A stretch of 23,904 nt of DNA from Larix sibirica (GCA_004151065.3 NWUY0300052563.1:15646-39549); one strand, 5' to 3'; shown: positions 9,061 through 17,779, numbered from the stretch's first letter. The notes: generated by a model from the sequence alone, not told the origin. A program made the numbers and translations.

Positions 9061-9790
9061 TTGCGTGTCATATAAAGTCTCTAGGGAGATAAATAGGATT
9101 CAAAATGAATCCCCTTTAGAATTTCAATATGGATTTCCATCAATGGAAAACACAAAAGACTTGTTTCTATGCTCATTGAACATGTGAAGTCTCACATTGC
9201 ACATTGACAACATTTTCAATGACTATGATCTAATGAGAAGTTATATCCTATGTCTGCAAGAAACACATACAAAGTACTTACCACATGATATCTCTCTTGC
9301 AAAAAAGTATGCTACATGGTGTCCTTACATGCTATAGAAAAAACATATCTCTATAGGGAAAATAGATTTATATAACAAACATGGTCGAGACAACTATTTC
9401 ACACTTTCAAAGTAACAAGACAATTGTAAGGTTACCAAATGTCTACATTTCCCCACAGGTACCAATTCAAGCAATATGTTCATCAATTTCCAATGTCATT
9501 TTAAACACAATTGTGAAAATAAATATATCATTATTGCAGGTGACTTTAACATTGACATATTGAAAAATTGCAATGCACATGAAAAAAAATTTCTCTTTCA
9601 TGAAGAGCCATAATTTTCAGCTGTGCACACCAAAGGCAACAACTATTTTTGGCTCTTTGCTTGACCACTTTTGGACAATAATTCTAGATGACAATATCAA
9701 ATTCCAAGTCTTTTAGGTTTATTGGACATATCACCATGCTATTTATATTTCAATCCCTTTCAAAATATTCACAAATTCCTTTGCCCAATG
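9061..9790 (+). pseudogene. AP-endonuclease-like (exo-endo-phosphatase) domain, C-terminal to the helicase
   Basis: The helicase frame continues into this domain without a shift. Motifs in order: MENTKDLFLCSLNM and SLTLHIDNIF near 9140-9220; SYILCLQETHTKYL with the catalytic-type glutamate in LCLQETH at 9248-9268; IIIAGDFNIDIL with GDFNID at 9539-9556; then, after a one-base frameshift near 9645, TIFGSLLDHFWT and a closing TYHHAIYI, where the usual S-D-H reads Y-H-H. This is the order of the exonuclease/endonuclease/phosphatase fold found in CR1-like LINEs and at the C-terminus of Helentron proteins. Fusion to a PIF1 helicase is the feature that separates Helentrons from canonical plant Helitrons. 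Four or five stops and the shift make it non-functional. Confidence 0.85.
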
Positions 9791-10220
9791 AAATTTGTGT
9801 CTCTGCCACAACTGTTGTAGCAAGATCAAAAGTGATTTTTTTTGGAAAATACATCATACGAATTTACATTGGGCACTATGTGTTCCCTTTGAAAATTCAA
9901 TTTGAAAAAACAAATAGCTATTTTCATTCTTCACAAGTCATTTGTTTTTTTCCTTCAGTTATGTGACATTTTCTTTGTATTCTCTTGATACCTTTGCATT
10001 GGTGAATTGGGAAAACCATAGTGCAAATAAACAAAGCAAATGAGGCCTAACAAAAAGAAAAAAAGAGCTAAGAGTTTGTCCCAAATTTGCTCATTTATAT
10101 TGCTATAGTGATCTCTCCCATCTATAGCTTCAAACCATGTTATTGAAACAATAACACATGCTTGTTCCATTTTCAGTGTCCCCCAAAAGCATCTATCCCA
10201 AATGCAATCCCACCAAGAAC
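9791..10220. other. Intergenic stretch between the endonuclease and RPA-like relics
   Basis: No motif is recognised on either strand. A 95-codon - frame at 9955-10242 shows no family resemblance. A polypyrimidine tract with CCATTTTCAG just before 10179 could be a splice acceptor in front of the RPA-like gene's first recognisable coding sequence. Confidence 0.3.
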
Positions 10221-11546
10221 ATGGCATCAAGTACCGATTCAAGTGTTGCCTCCAAAGACAAAAAAAAATTGGAACATTGGAACATGGAAAAGTACAAAGG
10301 TACTCGTAACTATGCCTCTTCTTGTATTACTATGATTGAAAAAAAAAAACATATTTTTTTGGCCAAACCTGATAACCTTTTTGTCTATTAATTGTTTCAA
10401 AAACAAAAAAATGGTCCAAGAACCATCCTACATCCTGCAAATTCGTTCAACGACACATATAAGTGTTTTGAAGGATATATGTTGGCTTTCTATGGACCTA
10501 CACAAAATAAAATCACAAGTTCAGCAAGCAAGACACAGCTAATGTATGTTTATTTAGCAAATAAAGAAGGGAAATCAACCATAATAGTAAACATGAACAA
10601 TAGTATTATGTCTTGGTTCATTGATTTCTTCAATCCTGGTAGAAGTGTCTAGATCTCAAACTTTGCAACTAGAAACAAGGGATCATATGATTGGGGCATT
10701 GCAAAGTATTGTATTCTCTTGCATAATCAAACTATTGTTGACACAATTTCACAGGTTTTCCAAGAGCACAGACTAGCACCAGACACATCCGTATATGGAA
10801 TTTCCAACTCAGTAAATTCCTACTATGTTGGGTTTGTTGTAGGAATTGTAATTTCATGTCGTCAAAATAATAGATGATATGAACTATTCATCAAATATGG
10901 GATGACAATAAGCAGTACTACAACTGTATGTGTCTCAACAATTTCACAGAATTTTTCCTTGCAGTTTAAAGTTTACATCTATTGTTTGCATGTTTTATCT
11001 AATTTTCATTTTTCTTTGACCTTCTAACATAACACAAAACTTTGCAGTTACAACTAAATGAAAGTTGTGTTGCACTTTTCTCAAAATTCAAGAAGGATCT
11101 GTTGGCAGAAACTCTGCCCATGTATATTTTAAAGAATGTTGTTAGAATTGGGCCAAGGGGATCACAATTGTTGCACATTTCCCTTGTAACATTTTTTTAT
11201 GAGCTCAAATATGACTAGGCAAAGGCACATTTGCTTGATTTGCTTCAAGCAAGGACACAAGAAAGTAATCCATCTACACTTTCCATTGTCCATTTTTCCA
11301 TTTCAACATATATTAACATTCACTCCCTTGGTATAGGTACAAGGAACCTTGAAAGCAAAAAATGTCTACTCACCCTCATTCCGAAGAGTTTGCAATGTTT
11401 GCAATCGAGAAATTCCAGAGAGCTCATTTCAATGTGCAACCTGCAAATAGAATGCATCGTTCAAACATGAGCATTTCCTCAAGTGCATTCTAGAAATAGA
11501 AGATGGAACTATTGATGCAACATTGCATGTGCCATTGTTGCAATAA
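10221..11546 (+). pseudogene. RPA70-like single-strand DNA-binding protein, multi-exon relic
   Basis: The first in-frame ATG at 10221 begins MASSTDSSVASKDKKK; the same frame runs to 10925 with stops at 10389-10391, 10650-10652 and near 10876. OB-fold features follow: CFEGYMLAFYGPTQNKITSS, KEGKSTIIVNMNNSIMSWF, ISNFATRNKGSYDWGIAKYC and YYVGFVVGIVISCRQNN, matching RPA70 DNA-binding domains (D/E-x-E-G-x-x-I-x-V-x-M-W-N; I-x-N-F; V-x-G-V-V). Exon 2 (from 11048) has LNESCVALFSKF and RIGPRGSQLLHISLVTFFYE. Exon 3 (from 11337) reads VQGTLKAKNVYSPSFRRVC and CNREIPESSFQCATC, a C-x2-C...C-x2-C zinc ribbon (cysteines at 11391, 11400, 11433, 11442), then FLKCILEIEDGTIDATLHV, as in the RPA C-terminal OB-fold. 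Plant Helitrons often encode such a protein; it would coat displaced strands. A captured host RPA gene is the alternative. Confidence 0.8.
10926..11047 (+). other. Intron within the RPA-like gene
   Basis: A donor GTATGT at 10926 and an acceptor TTTGCAG ending at 11047 bound 122 bp of T-rich sequence. Removing it joins ACT (exon 1) to TTA (exon 2) in phase 0, and the OB-fold reading continues (…STTT then LQLNESCVALF). This supports a spliced gene rather than random similarity. A second intron probably ends with GTATAG at 11331-11336; its donor is less certain, near GAAAGTAATC at about 11260. Confidence 0.65.
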
Positions 11547-11819
11547 CAGTTCCTAGCACTTACATTGATTCCATATGATGCTTACACAAAGAGCATTTTA
11601 GTTGTGGTCTTCCAATTGCGCGGTATTTGCATGCAGGCTCACACTAACAGTCCATAATACCATTTCCCAAATCACATACCTTGAGTGATTGAAGTTGTTT
11701 TGCAAATTTTTGAATTTTGTATACCAAAAGCCTACAAGGGGGGGAAAAATAGAGAACCTTCTATATGGAACTGCTTCTTCTACTACTTTAGAGTTTATCA
11801 AACACTAGCACACCGTTCC
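11547..11819. other. No gene recognised between RPA-like relic and repeat array
   Basis: A short open segment near 11547-11600 could be a continuation of the RPA-like gene beyond the stop at 11544-11546, but no motif is clear. A run of seven G at 11741-11747 is the only other notable feature. Confidence 0.25.
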
Positions 11820-12650
11820 TTTTTGCATTGTAGAACAGTTCCTTCAGACAACTGCTTCATTTTCCATTTGTTTGCACCTTGCATAAAAAAATTGTCAAAT
11901 AGGTCCATTATAGCTATAAAGTTGTTGAAGTTGTCATTTTTTTGCATTGGGACAAAGTTTTTTTTGTTGTTGGCATGCTCCACCTTTTTTTGTTCATTTG
12001 AGGATTAATTCAGAATAATTAAAACTAACTGCTTTCCAAATGTCTACATGGATTGTTTTCTTCAATTCTTTTTTGTGTCTATTTACGTTGTGCAAAGCAA
12101 ATTTGGTTTCCTGAATAGCTATATTGATGTAACATTTTCTTACATAGGTGCACATTACTCAACTATCATTTGTAATGCATATTTCGCTTCCATTGATGCA
12201 CAGTTTGATTGGGAAACTATGCTTGCTTAAAGATGTGTAAATGGTGTCCTGATATATTACTATTACGAAAAAAATGCTTATTTTCCAACCGATGTCAAGT
12301 ACTTCACTATCCCAATGCAATATGATCCTTAGAAAAAATCATACAGACATATGCATCCATGTTTCATAACAGTATAGAGATAGCATCCTAGGACACACAA
12401 TAGACTTTGGCTTTTTTTATAGAATAGGGTTAGCTTGAACTCTAGGAAACTTGACCTTCAATAACATTTTCTTCCATAGAACACAATCCCTTGCACAGCT
12501 AAATCATGGGACTACTTGACAAGGATGTGAATAGTGGCAATAATTCCATTTTCTTTCTAGCTAGTTCCAATGCCTTCGACAAATGTTTGTAGCATCGATG
12601 CTCAGAAAATCAATGTTTATCTAATAACATTATCACTATTCTACAATTAA
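11820..12650 (+). repeat. Divergent tandem repeat, block A
   Basis: This block shares several strings with later blocks. GCATTGTAGAACAGTTCCTTC followed by AGACAACTGCTT near 11826 matches block B at about 12704. CTACATGGATTGTTTTCTTC near 12043 matches block B at 12902. GCTTCCATTGATGCA near 12186 and AAAAATGCTTATTTTCCAAC near 12271 match block C at about 13948 and 14040. TTAGCTTGAACTCTAGGAAAC near 12431 matches block B at 13150. The order of shared strings is kept, so these are direct repeats. Confidence 0.6.
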
Positions 12651-12689
12651 CAGTGTTTCCTACTAGTTCACAGATTGTGAAACCCTTAA

Positions 12690-13490
12690 ACAATATTCTG
12701 TTTTGCATTATAGCGCAGTTCCTTCAGACAAGTGCTTTTTTTGGCGTCCCTTGCCACCTTACTTTAAAAAAAATTAAAGAGATTTATTTGAGTTGTATAA
12801 CTATTGAAAACTTTCTTTTTTGCATTGGGCCAAATTTGCGTTGTGTTTTATTTTTCCAGCTTATTTGAAAAGAATTATAATTATCATTTTTATTCAAATG
12901 TGCACATGGATTGTTTTATTCAATATTTCCGTGTGCATGTTTATCTTCTATAAAGCAAAGTTAGCCTGCAAGATAGCAATTGTGAGGTATCATCAACTGG
13001 GATAGGTGCACAAATGACATGGAATTAGCATCCAATTTCAAAATGGTCTTTACAGAATTCATAGAGACATATGCATGGGTGTTTGATAAGAACATAAAAA
13101 AAATGTCCTTGTGAGAGACATAATAGAGTTTAGTATGAGCTAGAACAAGCTTAGCTTGAACCCTAGCAAACTTGAGATTCAACATCCTTTGCTTACAAAG
13201 ATGCTTGCAAAATAAATTGTATGCTCATACCTTTAGAACTAATGTTTATGTGGCATGTTATCACAAAACTATATTTATTAGCTCTAATCTATTTCCAAAT
13301 GCACATTTTGACACTGTATTCTAATATTTAATAACAATGTTAACATAAATTGTGATTTGTCAATGTTATAATCATGATTTTTATGTAACCATACCATGAT
13401 AAACTGCACTTTGTGCATGTATTCTATGGTTTCAATGTTATAAACTGTGTCAAGACACACCTGCATAGTTTGTGATTTTGAATATGTAAT
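12690..13490 (+). repeat. Divergent tandem repeat, block B
   Basis: Shares its first half with block A (12701-12740, 12897-12970, 13058-13185) and its second half with block D: CATGTTATCACAAAACTATA at about 13254 matches CATGTTATCACGAAACTTTA at about 15267, and CTATTTCCAAATGCACAT, GTTAACA and ACTGTGTCAAGACACAC all have partners in the same order in block D. No coding function is evident. A CACAAGGAGAATG string at 13766 downstream recurs at 15489. Confidence 0.6.
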
Positions 13491-13860
13491 GTTCTAAGTG
13501 CATATAAAAATTTATGGATTATAGTGATGTCCTTGCATGGATTTGTGGAATTATCTTGTTCCTATGATCTATTATAGCTGGTGCTTGTATACATGTCTAC
13601 AACAGTTAAAATTCCTTCGATTTGCAGTGTGTCTGTTGGCGACAATTTTGTCAACAATCCCATTATTTTGACAAGAATTTTGTCAACAATTGGACCTAAA
13701 TGTGTTAACTAAAAGATGATTGGAAACAACTTCTAACTCTTTTTTTTAACTATAAAAAGGGAGGCACAAGGAGAATGAAGGCAACAATGCACATATAAAA
13801 ATTCTGATAAAAGATTTTCTCTTGTTCAAAGTGATATTTTTTCTTTATTTATTCATTTCA
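13491..13860. other. Spacer with hairpin-forming strings
   Basis: AATTTTGTCAACAAT occurs twice within 45 bp (about 13644 and 13676). TTGACAA at 13668-13674 and TTGTCAA at 13680-13686 form a perfect 7-bp stem with a 5-nt loop, and GACAA-TT-TTGTC at 13641-13652 a smaller one. Downstream, TATAAAAAGGGAGGCACAAG at about 13753 recalls the TATAAAA/CAAGGAGAA cores at 4451-4790. Confidence 0.4.
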
Positions 13861-13869
13861 TTCATTGCT

Positions 13870-14930
13870 TCGATAGGTGCACAATTCACATGCCATCGGC
13901 ATACAATTTTTAGATCTCATCAACTGTCATTAGCAATGCATCTTTTGCTTCCATTGATGCATAACTCGGTTGAAAAATTTGCGCCTACTTAGAGATTTCT
14001 AAATCGTGTGCTAATATATTCTTGTCACAGTGGAAGAAAAAAATGCTCATTTTCCAACCAATGCTAGGTGCTCCTCTTGCCTAATGCAAACTGCTCCTTA
14101 GAGAACAGTAACAAGCCTGTGAACAATGCCACCCATTCCATTTGACTTCCAACTCATTTCAATCCCTTCGCAAATGGTCTTGCCATTGATGCTTAGAAAA
14201 TCAATTGTACACTCATAGTTTCACAACTAAAGTTTTAAATAACTCTATTGTAGATGTATAGCCATTGAAACTTTCTTACTTTTGCATCGACGCAAATTTT
14301 ATTTGGCTGCTCCAACTTTTTCTGCCTATTTCCAGTCCATTTGAAAACAATCACAACTATTCAAATTTCTCTTAAACTTTCCCCCCTTCCTATTTATCTT
14401 TTGCAAAGAAAATCTAGTTCTCCAAATAGCGACAGTAATGTATCCTTTCCTTGGATAAGTGCAAATGTGTTCGATAACAACATAAAAATGGCCTTGTAAT
14501 ATAGAACAGTCTTAGCTTCAACTCTAGCAAACTTGGCCTTTGACAATGTTTCCTCCCATAGAACTGAAGCATGGAATGGGGGTTTGGATTGAAACTTGCC
14601 TGTGTTGGAGGTTGTACAATGGTAGGAGGTCAACATGTAGGCATGTTGCATATAGCCTGAGCAGGAGGGATGTGTTTTCAACTTTATGATAAGGTGGTGG
14701 ACTTTGCATTGAACGCTACAGGTTGATTTCCGAGGATATGGCAAGATTTTTTCCATAATGGAACTGACAACCTCAACCTTTGTTTTGAAAAATGATTTTT
14801 TTATGTAAGAAGGTCGACAAGGCATGTTGACATGGCTAGCTGGTAGAGTTTTCATTGTCCAATGGCTACAAAGTGGCAAAATCCAATAGCTACAAAATCT
14901 AGGGTTAGCATCAACGCATGTTGCCACATT
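13870..14930 (+). repeat. Divergent tandem repeat, block C
   Basis: The first half (13915-14110) matches block A at about 12155-12332. The second half matches block D twice over: GTTCTCCAAATAG, GTAATGTATCCTTTCCTTGG and ACAACATAAAAATGGCCTTG at about 14416-14497 recur at 15141-15222, and AAGAAGGTCGACAAGGCATG with CCAATGGCTACAAAGTGG at about 14807-14877 recurs at 15064-15133. The second half lies in reversed order relative to block D, as expected when a tandem unit is cut at different points by the two blocks. Confidence 0.6.
14394..14927 (-). CDS. Hypothetical 177-codon open frame inside repeat block C
   Basis: This is the longest uninterrupted frame in the window. I do not recognise it. It is cysteine- and histidine-bearing (LCSHWTMKTLPASHVNMPC near the start, HPSCSGYMQHAYMLTSYHC in the middle) and ends in GKDTLLSLFGELDFLCKR. 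Parts recur as - strand frames in neighbouring repeats: YKAIFMLLSNTIAPIQGKDT and CNHWPMNALSFSHMNIPC in block D, and KFARVQAK with FFMFLSNT in block B. The frame may simply reflect repeat sequence that happens to lack stops; no start context or upstream promoter is distinctive. Confidence 0.2.
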   Translation of the reverse strand: MATCVDANPRFCSYWILPLCSHWTMKTLPASHVNMPCRPSYIKKSFFKTKVEVVSSIMEKILPYPRKSTCSVQCKVHHLIIKLKTHPSCSGYMQHAYMLTSYHCTTSNTGKFQSKPPFHASVLWEETLSKAKFARVEAKTVLYYKAIFMLLSNTFALIQGKDTLLSLFGELDFLCKR

Positions 14931-15052
14931 GAATGATCATGTACGTGGGATTTTAATGCTAACTTTGTCAACTTTTCATCCGCTTTCGAGGTTTGTGTTG
15001 CCATTATGTTTTAGTTTTCTTTGCAGTTGCACTGCTTTTCGAAAGTTCATAT

Positions 15053-15505
15053 TTTTTATAAGAAAGAAGGTTGACATGGAATGTTCATGTGGCTAAATGA
15101 TAGCGCATTCATTGGCCAATGGTTGCAAAGTGGAAAAATTGGTTCTCCAAATAGACATAGTAATGTATCCTTTCCTTGGATAGGTGCAATCGTGTTTGAC
15201 AACAACATAAAAATGGCCTTGTAAGAACTTGACCTTCGATAGTGTTTCCTCCCATATAACTGAAGCATGTTATCACGAAACTTTATTCTATAACTCTACT
15301 CTATTTCCAAATGCACATATTGTGATAGAACTTTAATATTTGATAATAATGTTAACACAAACTGTGACAGAATTTTGTGGGTGTACTCTCTCATTTGAAT
15401 GTTACAAACTATGTCAAGACGCACTAGATAGTTTGTGAATGTGAAGTTCCAAACTACCTGCAACTTATTTCTAAAGTATGCAAAGGGAGGCACAAGGAGA
15501 ATGAC
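15053..15505 (+). repeat. Divergent tandem repeat, block D
   Basis: The block begins with a copy of 14790-14890 (AAGAAGGTTGACATGGAATG), continues with a copy of 14416-14570 (GTAATGTATCCTTTCCTTGG, GTTTCCTCCCATA), then a copy of 13254-13470 from block B, and ends with AAGGGAGGCACAAGGAGAAT at about 15484, which matches 13758. It lacks the middle of block C, so an internal deletion or different unit boundary is likely. Confidence 0.65.
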
Positions 15506-16308
15506 AACAAGTATTTTTTATTCATTAATTTCTTAGTTGTCATAGGGGTAGGTTTCTCCTATTCACATCAAGAAAGTATTGGAAGTGGAAATAAAAGTAT
15601 CATATAGCAATGGTTTTTGTGTATGGTAAAATATTGATCTAATAAGGGGTTCAATATACTCATAAATTGAGAAAAAAATGACTTCAGCTCATACTAGATC
15701 CTTGACGCTTGTATTGCCAATAATTATGATTTCTTACGCATGACTATACAAGATCTTGGTCTAACAATTGTCATGTTTTCCAATGTAACAATCTTGTGTA
15801 TGCACATAAAATTTATTCATTTGCATCATGCCTATTAGCAACGATTGCTAGGTTAGTGTTTTTGTCATTTGTTTGGGATCATATCCTTGCCTTTTTCTAT
15901 TAATATCTTGTACAATTGGTATAAAGATAGCATATGGTTATAAATGTGTTAAATGATTCTATTGATGTATCACATTAAATTTGTTAATTTGACATAGTCA
16001 GAAGAAGCACATCAAATGCACTAATACTTTTCATATTTTTCATACTTTTCATATGGTATTTTACATGTTGTCATTATCTCATCATCTAATTGTTATCAAT
16101 ATAGCATATATTCATGAATCTATTTACACAGACCCTTTTTTTCCTACAAAAATGGGGTCACTCTGCCAGTCGTTGCAAATGACAATTTCCGCAGTTGCAC
16201 TCATGCATTTGATATTCCTCTTGCATTCCCATCTTGCTCTGGTCATGGACATTGCCACTCATGTTGCTTGTTTTAATATTTAGAAATCATGAATAATATT
16301 TTAGAATT
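15506..16308. other. No gene recognised; one weak EGF-like string
   Basis: AT-rich sequence without repeats or transposon motifs that I can identify. A + frame at about 16131-16275 reads NGVTLPVVANDNF, then AFPSCSGHGHC and CC before a stop. C-S-G-H-G-x-C is the start of an EGF-like module in plant membrane proteins, but the rest of the module is absent. Confidence 0.25.
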
Positions 16309-16541
16309 TTTTTTTTTTAGTTTGTATGTGACTTGCGGGATTATTCTGTGATATACAAAATCATGACTCAGGGACATTTAAACTATCAAAATTACATGGG
16401 GATCTCACATTTCCTGAGTCACACTAACCCTTAACATGACTGTATTTTAAGTGTCTCCTTCTAGCTACCTTACAAGGCTCGAACTTGGACTGCCATGTGA
16501 AACGAGACCCATCGAAACCAACTAGACTAGTGAAATTTGAC
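16309..16541 (-). mobile_element. tRNA-derived SINE with poly-A tail
   Basis: On the - strand an A-box-like TAGTCTAGTTGG (16518-16529) is followed about 33 bp later by a B-box-like GTTCGAGCC (16476-16484), the internal RNA polymerase III promoter of tRNA-derived SINEs. In - sense the body ends in an A run, seen as a T run at 16307-16318. TAGAATT flanks the unit at 16302-16308 and 16542-16548 and is a candidate 7-bp target-site duplication. The length of about 230 bp fits plant SINEs. A SINE codes for nothing and moves with LINE enzymes. The exact boundaries depend on the duplication being real. Confidence 0.62.
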
Positions 16542-16548
16542 TAGAATT

Positions 16549-17413
16549 AATTAATATTATTTTTAATATTTAAATAAATAACATATTTGAACTTCTCCAT
16601 TCATTCCTAAAGATGGCGATGTCCAGAAATATTTCTATCATTCAACTTTATGGCAACTCAAAAATGGTCATAGACTACGCTACTAATAACAAAATCAAAA
16701 TAAAATCCCCCCATCTCCAGCATCTTTTAACAACAATTTGAAGGAAACTGGAATCATTTTCTGTCATCTCCTTTGCTCATGTGTATAGAGAATTGAATAA
16801 TGACGCGGATAAGGTATCAAAAAAATCTTTGCTTCTTGAGCTGAGATTAACAGAGATTGTAGAACAAAGAGAAGGAAGCAGTTCATAAAAATGCAAGATT
16901 GTTTGGAGTATATCAGAAATTAAAGAGGGAAGAAAATACAGGACATTGACTATGAAATGTAACTCTCTTGTTTGGAAAAAGGCAGAAACTCAAAATGATG
17001 AGAGATGAGTATGTGATGTAAAGAAAAATGCTTATGTAATGAAAAATAAATTTTGTGATGTAAAGTTGAGACAACTTTTGATGTAAGTCCTTCTTGGACC
17101 GTGTATGTTCATTCTATTAGAATGGGTGATTTTTTTCCAAGGGAATATATATATATAGTTTTAGTGTAATCTTATTTAAGTTAAATAAGGTCGAAAATAT
17201 ATAATTAAACTGATTAATGTTAGTAAGTGCTTCATTTCCCCAAAAATAGTTTGGCATTAAGTTCAAGTTTAACTTCTCTATATAGTACAGTTTCCATCCC
17301 TCTATCATATTAATATTTTAAGGGGTTTTTTAAATCACGATGAAAGAATATGTATTTTTTCCAATTTTGGAAATTTTACAATGAGTAAGGTTAATTTATG
17401 TAATATATATAAA
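16549..17413. other. No gene recognised; AT-rich DNA
   Basis: Short repeated strings (TGTGATGTAAAG at about 17013 and 17054) and an AT microsatellite at about 17146-17156 are present. A 63-codon - frame at 17117-17308 has low-complexity, hydrophobic/asparagine-rich composition and no motif. Part of this may be an outer, unpaired end of the gypsy 3' LTR. Confidence 0.3.
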
Positions 17414-17764
17414 CTCAAAAATTTAGGTAAAATAAGAAAAATATCTCTTGTATGAAAGATATTGAAAATAGAGATCTATGTTCACTTGCCTCTTTAAGGG
17501 GGAACCCTCCAAGATAAAAGCTCCAAATACAATGACAAATTGACTAAACATTATATAGCTTATTACTATATATATAGTGCTTCAATAGCCAAAGTTCTAA
17601 CTACTTGTGGTATCGCTATTAATGAGGGTTAACATACTAGGGGCCTTTATTCAATAAATATTAAAGAGGGCCCTTTTACATTAATTCACTGCCCACTAAC
17701 TATATAATGGTACTTATGGTCTTGTACATTGATAAAGTAGGAGGATTAGGGTATGACCCTAACA
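17414..17764 (-). repeat. 3' LTR of the gypsy element
   Basis: Matches 23373-23716 over its length: TCTCTTGTATGAAAGATA, TATGTTCACTTGCCT, TCCAAATACAATGACAA, CTACTTGTGG, TATTAATGAGGGTTAAC and ATAAAGTAGGAGG are shared in order. In - sense it starts TGTTAGGGTC at 17764 and, if the strong match marks the end, finishes CTTTCATACA at 17449, giving the TG...CA of LTRs. Weaker similarity continues to about 17414. TATA-like strings occur near 17568-17576. Confidence 0.85.
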
Positions 17765-17779
17765 TGCCCCCCCCCTTCA
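17765..17779 (-). promoter_or_regulatory. Polypurine tract (plus-strand primer)
   Basis: In - sense the sequence is TTGAAGGGGGGGGGCA directly before the TGTT start of the 3' LTR. A purine run immediately upstream of the 3' LTR primes plus-strand DNA synthesis in LTR retrotransposons. It sits inside the end of the polyprotein reading, NFEDNVYFEGGG, a common ending for plant gypsy polyproteins. Confidence 0.82.

Larger units (their letters stand above)
4881..11546 (+). mobile_element. Helentron-class rolling-circle transposon remnant (OTU, Rep, PIF1, EN, plus RPA-like gene)
   Basis: All recognisable domains from about 5127 to 11546 are on the + strand and in the order expected for an autonomous Helentron: cysteine protease-like OTU domains, a zinc-finger and Helitron accessory domain, HUH Rep, PIF1-type helicase, then AP endonuclease, with an RPA-like gene after it. 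Rolling-circle transposons nick and unwind DNA with Rep-helicase and copy by strand displacement; RPA-like proteins bind the single strand. The copy is dead: stops are frequent, several frameshifts are present, and the centre of the polyprotein is deleted. I cannot see element termini (Helentrons insert between T and T and lack target duplications), so the coordinates mark the coding span plus leader. The repeat blocks at 4345-4880 and 11820-15505 may be its non-coding flanks. Confidence 0.75.

Noticed and set aside
9061-9790. Endonuclease as part of an inserted LINE
   Set aside because: It follows the helicase in the same frame, no RT follows it, and the LINE in this window is on the other strand and belongs to a different part of the protein.
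9955-10242. 95-codon - frame between endonuclease and RPA relics
   Set aside because: Tryptophan- and cysteine-rich but without a recognisable motif; lies antisense to the start of the RPA-like gene.
11685-12008. 107-codon + frame rich in phenylalanine and leucine
   Set aside because: Produced by T-rich repeat sequence; block B does not conserve the frame.
16476-16529. Possible true tRNA gene
   Set aside because: A- and B-box-like strings are present, but no acceptor stem or clear anticodon arm pairs up; the A tail and flanking repeat fit a SINE better.
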